From JAWRCU01 sp033542235 (GTDB taxonomy: Bacteria > Pseudomonadota > Alphaproteobacteria > Rhizobiales > Rhizobiaceae), in NCBI RefSeq assembly GCF_033542235.1, contig NZ_JAWRCU010000004.1, forward strand, positions 483,233-547,232: a stretch of DNA of 64,000 nt, given 5' to 3'. The stretch's first letter is position 1; each line of letters opens with the position of its first letter. Shown here piece after piece: positions 8,057 through 17,095 of this stretch. Both the position numbers and the translations under genes were made by a program. The notes beneath the pieces were generated by a model. It saw nothing but the letters and a program-made list of their open reading frames with translations, was not told the origin of the DNA and made no database searches.

Positions 8057-10483
8057 ATGAACGTTTTTGACGCCACGTCCCGGCTCAAGCCCGGAAGCGA
8101 ACCCGACGCCGTCGAGTTCGGAAGCGCGCGCGCCCGCGATGCCATGGTTCAGGGATTTCCGTTGAGCACCAGGCTGACAATGGCGTCCGAAGACGCTGAT
8201 CGCTTCATCGATCTCGAGCGATTGGCGACGATTGGATTGAGGCGCATGAGAGTGGTCGCGCTTTGTGGCGCGCTCGGAATCATGCTTGGAATTCTCTACC
8301 TGGTGATCACGCCGCCTGAATACACGGCGGCGACCAGCATCCTGCTCGATGACAACCTGACCAGATTCGCTGACGACAAGAGTTCGCTGCCTGCCCAGCA
8401 GCAGGCCGATATCGAGATCCTGAGCGAAGTCGAAATCCTGAAATCGGAAAGGCTGGCGCGCGCTGTCGTGGTCGCTGAGAACCTGCAGAACAACGACGCG
8501 TTCATGAACCCGCCGCAATCGCCTTTCGAGTGGCTCAAGTCACAGATCAAAAGCCTGACGAACATGTTCTCGTCGCCCGTGCCGCTGGCCCCTGGCGAAT
8601 CGCCCGAAGATGCCGCGATCGGCAGGGCGGCCTATTTGCTGCAGAATGATCTGGACGCCCAACAGGTCGGGCGGAGCTTCGTGATCCAGTTCACCTACCA
8701 GAATCACGATCGCGATCTCGCCGGGAGGATCACGCGGGCCTATGCCAATGCCTATCTCAACGACAAGCTCAATGCCAATTTCGACGCCACGCAACGCGCG
8801 ACTGTCTGGCTTCAGGAAAGGATTGCCGAGCTGCGTGACAGCTCGCAGGCGGCTGCTCTCGAAGTCGAGAAATTCCGTGCCGAGCATGGGCTGACCTCGG
8901 CGCGCGGCGAGCTGATCTCGGACCAGCAGCTTTCGGACCTGAACAACCAGCTGATCCTCTCCCAGGCCGATACTGCCAACGCCCTTGCTCGCTACAACCA
9001 GTTCAAGGCAATTATCGACAGCGGACCCGATAACGCGGTCAAGAATGCAACCATTCCCACCGAGAAGGGCGAGAGCGCCAGCAACACCGGGCTCATCAAC
9101 GATCTGAAGGCGCGCTATCTCGACATCAGCAGGCGTGAAAGCGACATTGCGGCACGATTCGGCGAGGATCACCCCCAGGCGGTCGCGCTCCGGCGCGAGC
9201 AGGCGGGGCTGACCCAGCAGATCTATCATGAGCTGCAGCAGCTGACCGAAAGCTTCCGCACCCAATACGAGGTCGCCAAGACGCGCGAGGATTCGCTGCG
9301 CGCCAATGTCAGCCTGATGTCCGGCCAAAGCTCGCAGACGAGCCAGGATGTTGTGCGCATGCGCGAGCTGCAGCAGAAGGCCGACGCGCTCTCGGCACTC
9401 TATCAGTCGTTCCTGTCACGCCACGAGGAGGCATCTCAGCAGCGCTCGTTCCCGATCGCCAAGGCACGGGTGATCTCCGAGGCCGACGATCCGGTCTCGC
9501 CTTCGAGCCCCAAGAAGACTCTTGTGCTCGCGCTGTCGATGGTGCTCGGGCTCATGGCCGGAGCGGGGATCGGCGCACTGCAGGAATTCCGGGAGCGCTT
9601 CTTCCGCACGGCCGAAGATGTCCGAGCCGCTCTCGACATCAACTTCCTCGGCTATCTGCCGATGATCGGCGCCCGATTTGCGGCGGCGCCCAAGCCTGCG
9701 AATGGCAAGGCCCAAGAAAAATCGCGGGAGCAGGCGAGCCCGGTTGCGCCGCGAATCTTGCGCGTCGCCGTCAACCAGCCGTCCTCATCCTTTGCGGAGA
9801 CGCTGCGCAACACCAAGCTCGCCGTCGACGTCGTGCTTCAGGACAGGCCGTGCAAGGTGGTTGGCTTCGTGTCGATCTTGCCCACCGAGGGCAAGACGAC
9901 GATCGCCGCCAATTTCGCCGGCCTGCTCGCCGCCAATGGCGCTCGAACGTTGTTGATCGATGGCGACCTTCGGAATCCCGGGCTCAGCCGTGCTCTGTCG
10001 CTCACGCCGGGCAAGGGCCTCGTCGAGGCAATCGTCGGGGAGCAGCGCTGGCAGAGCACGGTTCTGGTCGACCGTTCGACATCACTCGCGATCATCCCGG
10101 CTGCGGTCCGCGGACGGCTGTCGCATACCAGCGAGCTGATCTCGGGGCCCGGTATGCGCAATTTGGTCAATGAAGCCCGCAAAGCCTACGACTATATCGT
10201 CGTCGACCTGCCGCCGCTCGGGCCGGTCGTGGACGCCAAGGCGTTCGCACCTCTGGCTGACGGCCTTGTGCTGGTCACCGAATGGGGCGTGACGCCACGC
10301 GCGCTGGTGCGCACCACGCTCAACGCGGAACCGCAACTCGCGGCCAAGATGCTTGGCATCATCCTCAACAAGACCGACATGAAGAAGCTGCCACGCTACG
10401 GCGGCTTCGGGAGCTCGGAGCAGTACTTCGAACACTATTCGGCGTACTATACGCCCAACGTCGATATGACCGGGACGAGTTGA
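8057..10483 (+). CDS. exoP: Exopolysaccharide chain-length/transport protein and BY-kinase ExoP
   Basis: An 808-residue Wzz/Wzc-like protein. A first membrane segment lies near residues 63-86, followed by a long periplasmic coiled-coil region (about 100-470) and a second membrane segment near residues 490-510. The C-terminal cytoplasmic domain is a bacterial tyrosine kinase: Walker A PTEGKTT with GKT at residues 612-614, Walker A' LLIDGDLRNP near 631 and Walker B YIVVDLPP near 713. The tail is tyrosine-rich (EQYFEHYSAYYTPN), the usual autophosphorylation cluster. ExoP works with ExoQ and ExoT in polymerisation and export and sets the ratio of high to low molecular weight polymer. It ends 7 bases from the convergent metallophosphoesterase gene. 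Confidence 0.93.
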   Translation: MNVFDATSRLKPGSEPDAVEFGSARARDAMVQGFPLSTRLTMASEDADRFIDLERLATIGLRRMRVVALCGALGIMLGILYLVITPPEYTAATSILLDDNLTRFADDKSSLPAQQQADIEILSEVEILKSERLARAVVVAENLQNNDAFMNPPQSPFEWLKSQIKSLTNMFSSPVPLAPGESPEDAAIGRAAYLLQNDLDAQQVGRSFVIQFTYQNHDRDLAGRITRAYANAYLNDKLNANFDATQRATVWLQERIAELRDSSQAAALEVEKFRAEHGLTSARGELISDQQLSDLNNQLILSQADTANALARYNQFKAIIDSGPDNAVKNATIPTEKGESASNTGLINDLKARYLDISRRESDIAARFGEDHPQAVALRREQAGLTQQIYHELQQLTESFRTQYEVAKTREDSLRANVSLMSGQSSQTSQDVVRMRELQQKADALSALYQSFLSRHEEASQQRSFPIAKARVISEADDPVSPSSPKKTLVLALSMVLGLMAGAGIGALQEFRERFFRTAEDVRAALDINFLGYLPMIGARFAAAPKPANGKAQEKSREQASPVAPRILRVAVNQPSSSFAETLRNTKLAVDVVLQDRPCKVVGFVSILPTEGKTTIAANFAGLLAANGARTLLIDGDLRNPGLSRALSLTPGKGLVEAIVGEQRWQSTVLVDRSTSLAIIPAAVRGRLSHTSELISGPGMRNLVNEARKAYDYIVVDLPPLGPVVDAKAFAPLADGLVLVTEWGVTPRALVRTTLNAEPQLAAKMLGIILNKTDMKKLPRYGGFGSSEQYFEHYSAYYTPNVDMTGTS

Positions 10484-10490
10484 GCGGCGG

Positions 10491-11267
10491 TCAGGTCGTG
10501 AGGTAACTCCCTTTGTTGCCCCAGATGCGGATGGCTGTCAGCCGTCCGCTGAAACAGGCGCCGGTATCGATGTTGATGCGCCTGCCTTCGAGCTTGGCCT
10601 CGCTGACGGGGGTGTGCCCATGCACGACGTATTTTTTCAGCAGGTGGGCGCGCTCGTAAAATTCGGAGCGGATGAAAACGAGGTCGTCGTCGGACTGTTG
10701 GTCGAGTGGAAGCTCGGGGCGGATGCCGGCATGCACGAAGACGAAGCGCTTTGCATCCACGAGGATCGGCAGCGAACGCAGAAAGGCGGCATGCGTGTTG
10801 GGGATCGCGCGCCTGATCATGTCGTCGACCTGCTTGGCCGAACCGTAGATCTGGGCCAGCCTCTCGCGGTCTATGCCGTAGGAGCGAAGTGTCGGTCCGG
10901 CCCCCATTTGCAGCCATTCGCCCAGGGTGGCTCGACCTTCCAGATAGTCGAGCATGAGCATGTCGTGATTGCCGGTGAGGCAAATGCGCTCGAAACCGGC
11001 CGGCGGCGGAGCAATCAGATGATCGATGACCTGTGCGGACGCCGGGCCGCGGTCGACATAGTCGCCGAGCATGATGATCAGCTTGCGTCCCGGCAGGGAA
11101 CGCCCGTCTGCTACGATGGCTTCTTCCAGCGCAAGCAACTGGTCGAGGCAACCATGCACGTCGCCGACGGCATAGATGGCCATGCCTTCGGTATCAAGCC
11201 GCAGCCGTGCCCGCTTCTCCCTTCCCGGGCTTCTATTCAGGCCGAGAAGGCCGGCCAGTTTCCTCAT
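10491..11267 (-). CDS. Calcineurin-like metallophosphoesterase (PPP-type serine/threonine phosphatase)
   Basis: A 258-residue protein with the full phosphoesterase signature: GDVHG at residues 35-39, GDYVDRG near 71, GNHD near 98, plus a later HAGIRPELP and a final VVHGHTPVSEAKLE. These residues bind the two metal ions. Members dephosphorylate proteins or small molecules such as diadenosine tetraphosphate; the substrate here is unknown. It lies tail-to-tail with the tyrosine kinase gene exoP, 7 bases apart, which makes a role in polysaccharide regulation worth considering but unproven. The ATG at 11267 is followed by about 30 poorly conserved residues, and Met29 is an alternative start. Confidence 0.85.
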   Translation of the reverse strand: MRKLAGLLGLNRSPGREKRARLRLDTEGMAIYAVGDVHGCLDQLLALEEAIVADGRSLPGRKLIIMLGDYVDRGPASAQVIDHLIAPPPAGFERICLTGNHDMLMLDYLEGRATLGEWLQMGAGPTLRSYGIDRERLAQIYGSAKQVDDMIRRAIPNTHAAFLRSLPILVDAKRFVFVHAGIRPELPLDQQSDDDLVFIRSEFYERAHLLKKYVVHGHTPVSEAKLEGRRINIDTGACFSGRLTAIRIWGNKGSYLTT

Positions 11268-11359
11268 CGAATCCCTTGCATAGACGGCTCAATTCGAGCG
11301 CGAGAGCGGGATGAATTCGAGACGAACGCATTCATCCGGGCCTAGCTCGTTGTTTTTGC

Positions 11360-11424
11360 AGCATGATCTTTACCGAAAAACCTGCAGCTTCGTGCTGCGC
11401 TGACCTTCGGTTCAGGATCATGCT
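11360..11424. repeat. 65-bp palindromic intergenic repeat
   Basis: The ends AGCATGATC (11360-11368) and GGATCATGCT (11415-11424) are reverse complements, and further matching bases lie inside (CCGAAAAACC against GGTTCAGG is only partial). Elements with AGCATGATC ends and a CCGAAAA interior are very common between genes in Mesorhizobium and related Rhizobiales. It lies in the 339-base gap between the divergent phosphoesterase and ThuA genes. The rest of that gap shows no further gene or clear promoter. Confidence 0.6.
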
Positions 11425-11606
11425 CCCTTATCAGGCCGTTCCATGAAATAGCAAATCCGATCCGAGCCGACGTCATGGTTTTCCGGGGAGGGCGATGCGC
11501 GGAAACGGGATCGCCCGATGACCGCCTGGATCCGTCCGCTTCATTCTTGACAACGGGGGAGAAGACGGCTCGCCTGCTTCGACAGGTTCGCGATGGAGGA
11601 GACGCG

Positions 11607-12248
11607 ATGCGCAAGGCTTTGATCGTATGGGGCGGATGGGAGGGGCATGAGCCCGAGCAGGGCGCAGCTGTCGTCCGCGGCATGCTGGAGGAGGATGGTT
11701 TCTCGGTTGCCGTGGAGAACACGACCAAGGTCTTCACGGACCCGTCGATCCGCGACTTAAGCCTGATCGTGCCGATCATCACCATGTCGAAGATCGAGAA
11801 GGCGGAAGCGGTGAACCTCGCCTCGGCGGTCGAGAGCGGCGTCGGGCTTGCCGGCTATCACGGCGGCATGGGCGATTCCTTCCGCGAATCCGTGGACTAT
11901 CACTTCGTGGTCGGCGGCCAGTGGGTTGCGCATCCCGGGGACATCATCGACTACCGGGTCGACATCACGCGCCCGGACGACCCGGTGATGCAAGATATTT
12001 CCAGCTTCCCCTACCGTTCCGAGCAGTACTACATGCATGTCGACCCCGCGAACGAAGTTCTGGCGACGACCACTTTCTCGGGCGACCATGCATGGTGGAT
12101 CAACGGCGTCACCATGCCGGTGGTCTGGAAGCGCAAATACGGTCACGGCCGGGTGTTCTTTTCATCGCTCGGCCATCAGGCCAAAGAGTTCGACGTGCCG
12201 CAAATGCGCACCATCCTGCGGCGTGGCATGAATTGGGCGGCGCGCTGA
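11607..12248 (+). CDS. ThuA-domain protein (trehalose-utilisation type, glutamine-amidotransferase-like fold)
   Basis: A 213-residue single-domain protein. It opens with KALIVWGGWEGHEPEQGA and contains VGLAGYHGGMGDSF near residue 80, FVVGGQWVAHPG near 101 and a final GRVFFSSLGHQAKEF, the usual ThuA-like landmarks. The family was named from the rhizobial thu trehalose/maltitol locus and often accompanies sugar-oxidising enzymes, but its reaction is not settled. The ATG at 11607 has GGAGGAGACG upstream. No sugar transporter adjoins it here, so the substrate is open. It converges on ribH2 63 bases away. Confidence 0.8.
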   Translation: MRKALIVWGGWEGHEPEQGAAVVRGMLEEDGFSVAVENTTKVFTDPSIRDLSLIVPIITMSKIEKAEAVNLASAVESGVGLAGYHGGMGDSFRESVDYHFVVGGQWVAHPGDIIDYRVDITRPDDPVMQDISSFPYRSEQYYMHVDPANEVLATTTFSGDHAWWINGVTMPVVWKRKYGHGRVFFSSLGHQAKEFDVPQMRTILRRGMNWAAR

Positions 12249-12311
12249 GGGGCCGAACGAGGCGGCACATGGGGAGGGCAGCGCATGAGGCACCGCCCCC
12301 TCCAGAATTCC

Positions 12312-12749
12312 CTATGCCGCCGCCAGGGACGCGCGCGTCTTGGCAATCATCAGAGCCGCCCTCGCAGCCTCACGCCCTTTCTCGACGAAATGGGCGCGGT
12401 AGATCTGGGTGTGGTGCTCGGTCTCCCGATACTGATGGGGCGTGAGCGAAACCGAGAGAACCGGCACGCCAGTATCCATGCCGGCGCGCATCAATCCATC
12501 CACGACTGCCTGGGCGACGAACTCGTGGCGATAAATCCCTCCATCGACAACGAAGGCGGCAGCCACGACGGCGGCATACCGTCCCGAAGCCGCAAGGTCA
12601 CGCGAGAGCAGCGGCAGTTCGAACGCGCCCGGGACATCAAAGACGTCGACTTGTTCGGCAGGCACAAGCTCGCAAAACCCATCGAGCGCCCGGTCCACGA
12701 TTTCATGGTGCCAGTTGGCTTTGATGAAGGCATAACGGGTGGGTGTCAT
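12312..12749 (-). CDS. ribH: 6,7-dimethyl-8-ribityllumazine synthase, type II (RibH2)
   Basis: A 145-residue lumazine synthase that condenses 5-amino-6-ribitylamino-uracil with dihydroxybutanone phosphate, the penultimate step of riboflavin synthesis. Visible landmarks are the N-terminal substrate loop FIKANWHHE with Trp13, VFDVPGAFELPLL, and the catalytic histidine in GGIYRHEFV (His75). Sequence style and length match the RibH2 class of Brucella and Mesorhizobium, which forms decamers instead of icosahedra. The ribosome binding site AAGGAGAT lies just upstream of ATG 12749. An FMN riboswitch begins about 80 bases upstream, so expression should fall when FMN is plentiful. No other rib gene is nearby. 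Confidence 0.95.
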   Translation of the reverse strand: MTPTRYAFIKANWHHEIVDRALDGFCELVPAEQVDVFDVPGAFELPLLSRDLAASGRYAAVVAAAFVVDGGIYRHEFVAQAVVDGLMRAGMDTGVPVLSVSLTPHQYRETEHHTQIYRAHFVEKGREAARAALMIAKTRASLAAA

Positions 12750-12830
12750 CGTGATCTCCTTTGTAGCGACACATCACCCAAGGCGATCACGCGCGATCCT
12801 GCTTGTCCCTGAGGACACCAGAGATCGCCC

Positions 12831-12966
12831 GTTCTCTTTCATCCGGACTATTACCGTCGGCTCAGGCATCTCACCTGATCTGCTCGACCCTTCCAATGGA
12901 AGGCGCTCGCGGGCTCGCAACGATGTCGCATACCGCCGGTGGGGACTTGCACCCCGCCCTGAGAAC
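12831..12966 (-). promoter_or_regulatory. FMN riboswitch (RFN element) upstream of ribH2
   Basis: Read on the minus strand the element starts with GTTCTCAGGGCGGGGTGCAA at 12966, continues with CCCCACCGGCGGTATGC and GAGCCCGCGAGC, and closes with GAGCCGACGGTAATAGTCCG then GATGAAAGAGAAC ending at 12831. These are the hallmark conserved blocks of the RFN aptamer in the right order, and the two ends pair (GTTCTC with GAGAAC). The expression platform must lie in the 81 bases between 12830 and the ribH2 start codon; whether it acts on transcription or on translation cannot be told by eye. Confidence 0.95.
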
Positions 12967-13052
12967 ACCGCAAGCAATATGCGGAAGACGACCGGCTGGC
13001 AACATGCGAGAAGCGCCTCCGACCGTTTCTGCCGGGCTGTTCCCATCAGGCG

Positions 13053-14024
13053 TCAGGATACCGGACTGAACGTCTCGACGATCCCTTTCTCGATCAGCCA
13101 GGTGACCGACTCGTAGACGGCTTCGAGCGACGTGTAGCGCGGCTCATAGCCGAGGAGGCGCCGCGCCTTCTCGATGCTGCTGTTCGGGCTGCGGGAGATG
13201 TGCTCCCAGGTGGCCTGCGCCTCCTCCTCGGATTGCCTCGCCTTCCATTCCGGCCAGGGCAAGAACACGAGCTTCGGCTCGCGGCCGAACCAGCCAGCAA
13301 CCGCTTCGGCATAGCCGCGCAGGCTGATTGCGGCAGGCGACACGGTATGGAAGGCCTCGCCGACCGACGCGCTCCAGTTGAAGATCGCCCTGATGAACAT
13401 CTGCGCGACGTCGTCGGCATGGACATGGTGAACAGTCTCCATGCCGAAATTCGGCAGCGCTAGCTCCTCGCCCCTGGCGAGTATCGAAAAGACGTCCGGG
13501 TTGAAATGGCCGGCCGGATTGAGGGGCGCCCAGCCGGGCCCGACGATGTGGCCGGGATGCGCAATCGTTGCCGGGAAGCCGTTGCGGCGCGCCTCGTCGA
13601 GCAGAAAAGCCTCGATCGCGGCCTTCTGGGTTCCGTATTCGCCGAACGGCCGGCGCGGCTGGCTCTCGGAAGCAGGCACCTCGACGCTCGGGCCGTGCAC
13701 CCAGATCGTGCCGCAAGACAGGAAGTGCTGCACCTGGCCACGGAGCGCTTCGACCAGGTGCTTCGCCGAATCGAGCCGGAAGCAGATCATGTCGATGACG
13801 ATGTCGGGCTTGAGGTCGCATATATTGCGGCCGAACGTGCCTGCCTTCTCCTCGGCGTCACGGTCGAGCGTTGCGGTTCGCACTGCCTTCCAAGCGGCAT
13901 GCGGCTGGTAAGGCTCGCGCGCACCGCGGCTGATATTGACGACTTCGAACCCGGCCTCCACCAATCGCGGCACCAGATAGGTACCGACATGGCCGCTGCC
14001 GCCGATGATCACGACGCGGGACAT
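13053..14024 (-). CDS. NAD-dependent epimerase/dehydratase family protein
   Basis: A 323-residue extended short-chain dehydrogenase. The cofactor motif GGSGHVG (GxxGxxG) is at residues 8-14, followed by VVNISRG at the end of the second strand, where an Arg after Ser suggests possible NADP use. The usual YxxxK is represented by YGTQKAAIEAFLLD near residues 147-160 (Tyr-x-x-x-Lys with QK), so the active site is intact. A C-terminal ESVTWLIEKGIVETF ends the substrate domain. The product class is a nucleotide-sugar or other carbohydrate-modifying oxidoreductase; the substrate is unknown. Ribosome binding site GGAGGAATG precedes the ATG. It lies 87 bases beyond the 5' end of the FMN riboswitch and is transcribed toward it. 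Confidence 0.82.
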   Translation of the reverse strand: MSRVVIIGGSGHVGTYLVPRLVEAGFEVVNISRGAREPYQPHAAWKAVRTATLDRDAEEKAGTFGRNICDLKPDIVIDMICFRLDSAKHLVEALRGQVQHFLSCGTIWVHGPSVEVPASESQPRRPFGEYGTQKAAIEAFLLDEARRNGFPATIAHPGHIVGPGWAPLNPAGHFNPDVFSILARGEELALPNFGMETVHHVHADDVAQMFIRAIFNWSASVGEAFHTVSPAAISLRGYAEAVAGWFGREPKLVFLPWPEWKARQSEEEAQATWEHISRSPNSSIEKARRLLGYEPRYTSLEAVYESVTWLIEKGIVETFSPVS

Positions 14025-14135
14025 TCATTCCTCCGAAAAAGCCGCTCCGATCCGATTGAGCGGCCGGCGTCCAGTTGGAACATCAGTTCACGTTAGCTGG
14101 AACCATTGTAGCGATTTGCCATCCTTATCGCACGG

Positions 14136-15242
14136 CTATTGCTCGATCTCGCTCACCTGATAGGCTGACTTCGCCAGCCATTCCGGGGCGATCTCGACGC
14201 CCCAGCCGGGCGCATCGGTGATGGTAACCTGGCCGCCTTCGACCTGGTAAGGCGATTTGACGAACAGCCCCTCCTGCCAGGGATAGTAGTCCAGCCCTTC
14301 GATCGAGAATTCCAGATATTTTCCGGCGCCCTCGATCGCGCGCATGAGGTGCATGGTGAAGAGTGTCACCAGTCCGAGATTGGCGCTGTGCGGCGTGACG
14401 GGCAGACCGGCTTCCTTGGCCATCTGGCAGACGCGGAGCGTACGGCTGATGCCTCCGAGATAGAGAATGTCAGGCTGGACAATGTCGACGGCGCGCATCT
14501 CGATCATGCGGCGCCAGGTCGGGATCTCGCAGTCCTGCTCGCCGCCGGTGACGGCGATGTCGAGCGCATCCGCAACCTCCCTGGTCTGCTCGAGCTCCCA
14601 ATAGAGGCAGGGCTCTTCATAGTGTTCCACGCCGTGGTCCTCCAGCATGCGTCCCACCTCGATCGCGCGGGGAGGGGAGAAGCCACTGTTGGCGTCGACC
14701 AGCAGGGCGGCGTCGGGACCGAGCGCGCGACGTATCATGGGCACGATCTCTTCGGTTCGGCCGGGCCACTCGTCGACATCATGGCCGTATTCGGCGGCGA
14801 TACGGAACTTGAAAGCGTCGAAGCCGAACTCGCCCTGCAGGCGCTTCAAACGCTCGGCTTCGGCGGCAGGCGTGATATCGCGGCGCATCGATGAGGCATA
14901 GGCGCGCAGCGGACCTGGAGTGCCACCCAACAGGCTCACCACCGGCAAGCCGGCCTGCTTGCCGCGGCAGTCCCAGATCGCGGTGTCGAGGCCGCCCAGC
15001 GCGCGTTTCATATAGGAGCCGGGGAATTTGTGCTCGCGCTCTATCACCCTATCGGTGAGGGCGTCGATCGAGACGAACTCGACGCCGAGTACATGAGGCG
15101 CGACCTGGCGGTGCAGCACAGTCGAGGTGATGTCGGAATTATAGGTCGAGACCTGGCCGATGCCTTTTGCGCCGTCGTCCGTCGTAACACGAACGAAGCC
15201 GATGAACTCGGTCGAGAAGGTCTCAATGCGCGCGATCTTCAA
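14136..15242 (-). CDS. Mandelate racemase/muconate lactonizing enzyme (enolase superfamily) protein
   Basis: About 368 residues from a TTG at 15242 (LKIARIETF); an open frame continues to ATG 15320 but the extra 26 residues do not look like the family N-terminus. The capping domain is followed by the barrel with FKFRIA near residue 140, and the three metal ligands in LVDANSG, YEEPCL and GGEQDCEI. A late PHSANLGLV supplies the catalytic His on the sixth strand, as in acid-sugar dehydratases and racemases. The likely reaction is abstraction of an alpha proton from a carboxylate sugar. Neighbouring epimerase and monooxygenase genes do not fix the substrate. Confidence 0.8.
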   Translation of the reverse strand: MKIARIETFSTEFIGFVRVTTDDGAKGIGQVSTYNSDITSTVLHRQVAPHVLGVEFVSIDALTDRVIEREHKFPGSYMKRALGGLDTAIWDCRGKQAGLPVVSLLGGTPGPLRAYASSMRRDITPAAEAERLKRLQGEFGFDAFKFRIAAEYGHDVDEWPGRTEEIVPMIRRALGPDAALLVDANSGFSPPRAIEVGRMLEDHGVEHYEEPCLYWELEQTREVADALDIAVTGGEQDCEIPTWRRMIEMRAVDIVQPDILYLGGISRTLRVCQMAKEAGLPVTPHSANLGLVTLFTMHLMRAIEGAGKYLEFSIEGLDYYPWQEGLFVKSPYQVEGGQVTITDAPGWGVEIAPEWLAKSAYQVSEIEQ

Positions 15243-15580
15243 GTGAGATCCCCAATGCTGGGCATGTGGCCCCGATAGCACATTTTCGGGGGCGAAGCAG
15301 TGCAGGGCGAGCGCTGGCAAATCGTTTCGGCTGAATGCCCCTGTGGAGCATGAACTCGCTCCGCGCCGCCGAAACCTATCGTCTGCATTGCTTTGATACG
15401 TGCAGCCGGTGTGTCATCGTCCGGCATCGAGGCAACCGGCGTGGCGAAATCGTTGACGTTGATCTGGATGTCGGCGTTTCAAAGGCTATCTCCAGTTTCG
15501 CCAGCAACTGGGAGAATCTGGACCGCCAATCCACCTACCGGCGATGAACCGGCACGAAGTCAGATCCGAAGGTAGCTCCC
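15243..15580. other. Intergenic region between divergent genes, no gene seen
   Basis: These 338 bases separate the divergent enolase-superfamily and flavin monooxygenase genes. Short open frames occur but none has family-like sequence or a supported start, apart from the possible N-terminal extension of the enolase-superfamily gene. A GAAGGTAG ribosome binding site for the downstream gene is at about 15569. Promoters for both genes should lie here but none is clear. Confidence 0.5.
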
Positions 15581-16915
15581 ATGGCATCGAACCGTCAGTT
15601 GCATCTTGGCGCATTCATGCGCCCTGTCAGCCTGCACACGGGCGCATGGCGCTATCCCGGCGCCTATCCCGACGCGAATTTCAACTTCGGCCACCTGAAG
15701 CGATTTGCCCAGAAGCTGGAGCAGGCCAAGTTCGACGCGTTCTTCATGGCCGACCATCTGGCGCTGCTCAACATGCCGATCGAAGCGCTGAAGCGCAGCC
15801 ACACCGTGACGTCCTTCGAGCCGTTCACGCTGCTTTCAGCACTTGCCGCGGTCACCGAGCGCATCGGCCTCGTCGCGACGGCATCGACTTCCTATGACGC
15901 GCCCTATCACATAGCTCGCCGCTTTGCTTCGCTCGACCATATCAGCGGCGGCCGCGCGGGCTGGAACGTCGTGACGACGTCCAATCCCGACGCCGCGCTC
16001 AATTTCGGGTTCGACGAGCAGGTCAAGCATGATGAGCGATACCAGCGCGCGCGTGAGTTCTATGAGGTCGTGACCGGCCTATGGGACAGTTTTGCCGACG
16101 ACGCCTTCGTGCGCGATGTCGAGAGCGGGGCCTATTTCGATCCGTCGAAAATGCACGTTCTCAATCACAAGGGACCGGAGCTTTCGGTGCGCGGACCGCT
16201 CAACATCGCCCGGCCGGTGCAAGGCTGGCCGGTAATCGTGCAGGCCGGCGCGTCCGATGTCGGCCGGCAATTTGCTTCCGAAGTGGCTGAAGTCGTGTTC
16301 ACCGCTGTCCTCGACCTCACGGCAGGCCAGCGCTTCTATGCCGATGTGAAGAGCAAGGCCGAGGCGGCCGGCCGCTCGCGCGACCATGTCAAGATCCTGC
16401 CCGCGGCCTTCGTCGTCGTCGGCGATACGGTCGACGAAGCGCGCGCCAAGCGGGCAAAGCTCGACAGCCTCGTCTATTACGAAAGCGGCATTGCTTCGCT
16501 CTCCATCGCGCTCGGCCATGACGCCTCCCGCTTCGATCCGGACGGGCCGCTTCCGGATATCCCTGAAAGCAATGCCAGCAAGAGCAGCCGCGAGCGCGTG
16601 ATCGAGCTGGCGCGGACCGAGAAGCTGACTGTCAGGCAACTTGCGCAGCGGCTCGGTGGCTATTCGGGTCTCGCCTTCGTCGGAACGCCTCGGACGATCG
16701 CCGACGAAATGGAGGAATGGCTCGTGAGCGAGGGATCTGACGGCTTCAATGTCACGTTCCCCTATCTTCCGGCGGGCCTCGACGATTTCGTCGAAATGGT
16801 TGTTCCGGAACTGCAGCGCCGCAGTCTTTTCCGGCGCGAATATGAGGGCAAGACATTGCGCGAGCATCTCGGCTTGCCACGGCCCAAGAACCGGTTCTTT
16901 GATCAGGGTCTGTGA
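15581..16915 (+). CDS. LLM-class flavin-dependent monooxygenase, NtaA/SnaA/DszA family
   Basis: A 444-residue FMNH2-dependent monooxygenase of the luciferase-like superfamily. The N-terminus (LGAFMRPVSLHTGAWRYPGA) and the FMADHLALLN, RRFASLDHISGGRAGWNVVT and WPVIVQAGASDVGRQFA blocks are typical of the nitrilotriacetate/pristinamycin/dibenzothiophene monooxygenase group. These enzymes need reduced FMN from a separate flavin reductase; none is encoded next to it. Substrates of the group include sulfonates, nitrilotriacetate and EDTA, so the gene may serve scavenging of sulfur or nitrogen, but this is inference. GAAGGTAG precedes ATG 15581. Confidence 0.88.
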   Translation: MASNRQLHLGAFMRPVSLHTGAWRYPGAYPDANFNFGHLKRFAQKLEQAKFDAFFMADHLALLNMPIEALKRSHTVTSFEPFTLLSALAAVTERIGLVATASTSYDAPYHIARRFASLDHISGGRAGWNVVTTSNPDAALNFGFDEQVKHDERYQRAREFYEVVTGLWDSFADDAFVRDVESGAYFDPSKMHVLNHKGPELSVRGPLNIARPVQGWPVIVQAGASDVGRQFASEVAEVVFTAVLDLTAGQRFYADVKSKAEAAGRSRDHVKILPAAFVVVGDTVDEARAKRAKLDSLVYYESGIASLSIALGHDASRFDPDGPLPDIPESNASKSSRERVIELARTEKLTVRQLAQRLGGYSGLAFVGTPRTIADEMEEWLVSEGSDGFNVTFPYLPAGLDDFVEMVVPELQRRSLFRREYEGKTLREHLGLPRPKNRFFDQGL

Positions 16916-16934
16916 GGTTCAGGTGATGCCGGCC

Positions 16935-17020
16935 TGCAAATGGCGGCTTTCTGCGCTTCCGGTGCTCACGTACTGTAGTACGCTCCGCTCCGGTTCTCGA
17001 AATCCACCATTTTGTCGCCC
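16935..17020. repeat. Imperfect palindrome, possible dispersed intergenic element
   Basis: The stretch holds CGTAC-TGTA-GTACG (about 16967-16980) within longer imperfect arms (CCGGTGCTCA on the left, CTCCGCTCCGG on the right). It lies in the 180 bases between the monooxygenase and NUDIX genes. Structure is visible; repetition elsewhere in the genome is suspected from its resemblance to intergenic sequences in related bacteria but cannot be shown from this window. Confidence 0.3.
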
Positions 17021-17095
17021 TGCGCCATCTTCGATTCCGGATCGGCCTGACCTGAATCCAAGACACCCTGGGTAGCCTTTCTCGGAGGGGTCGGC

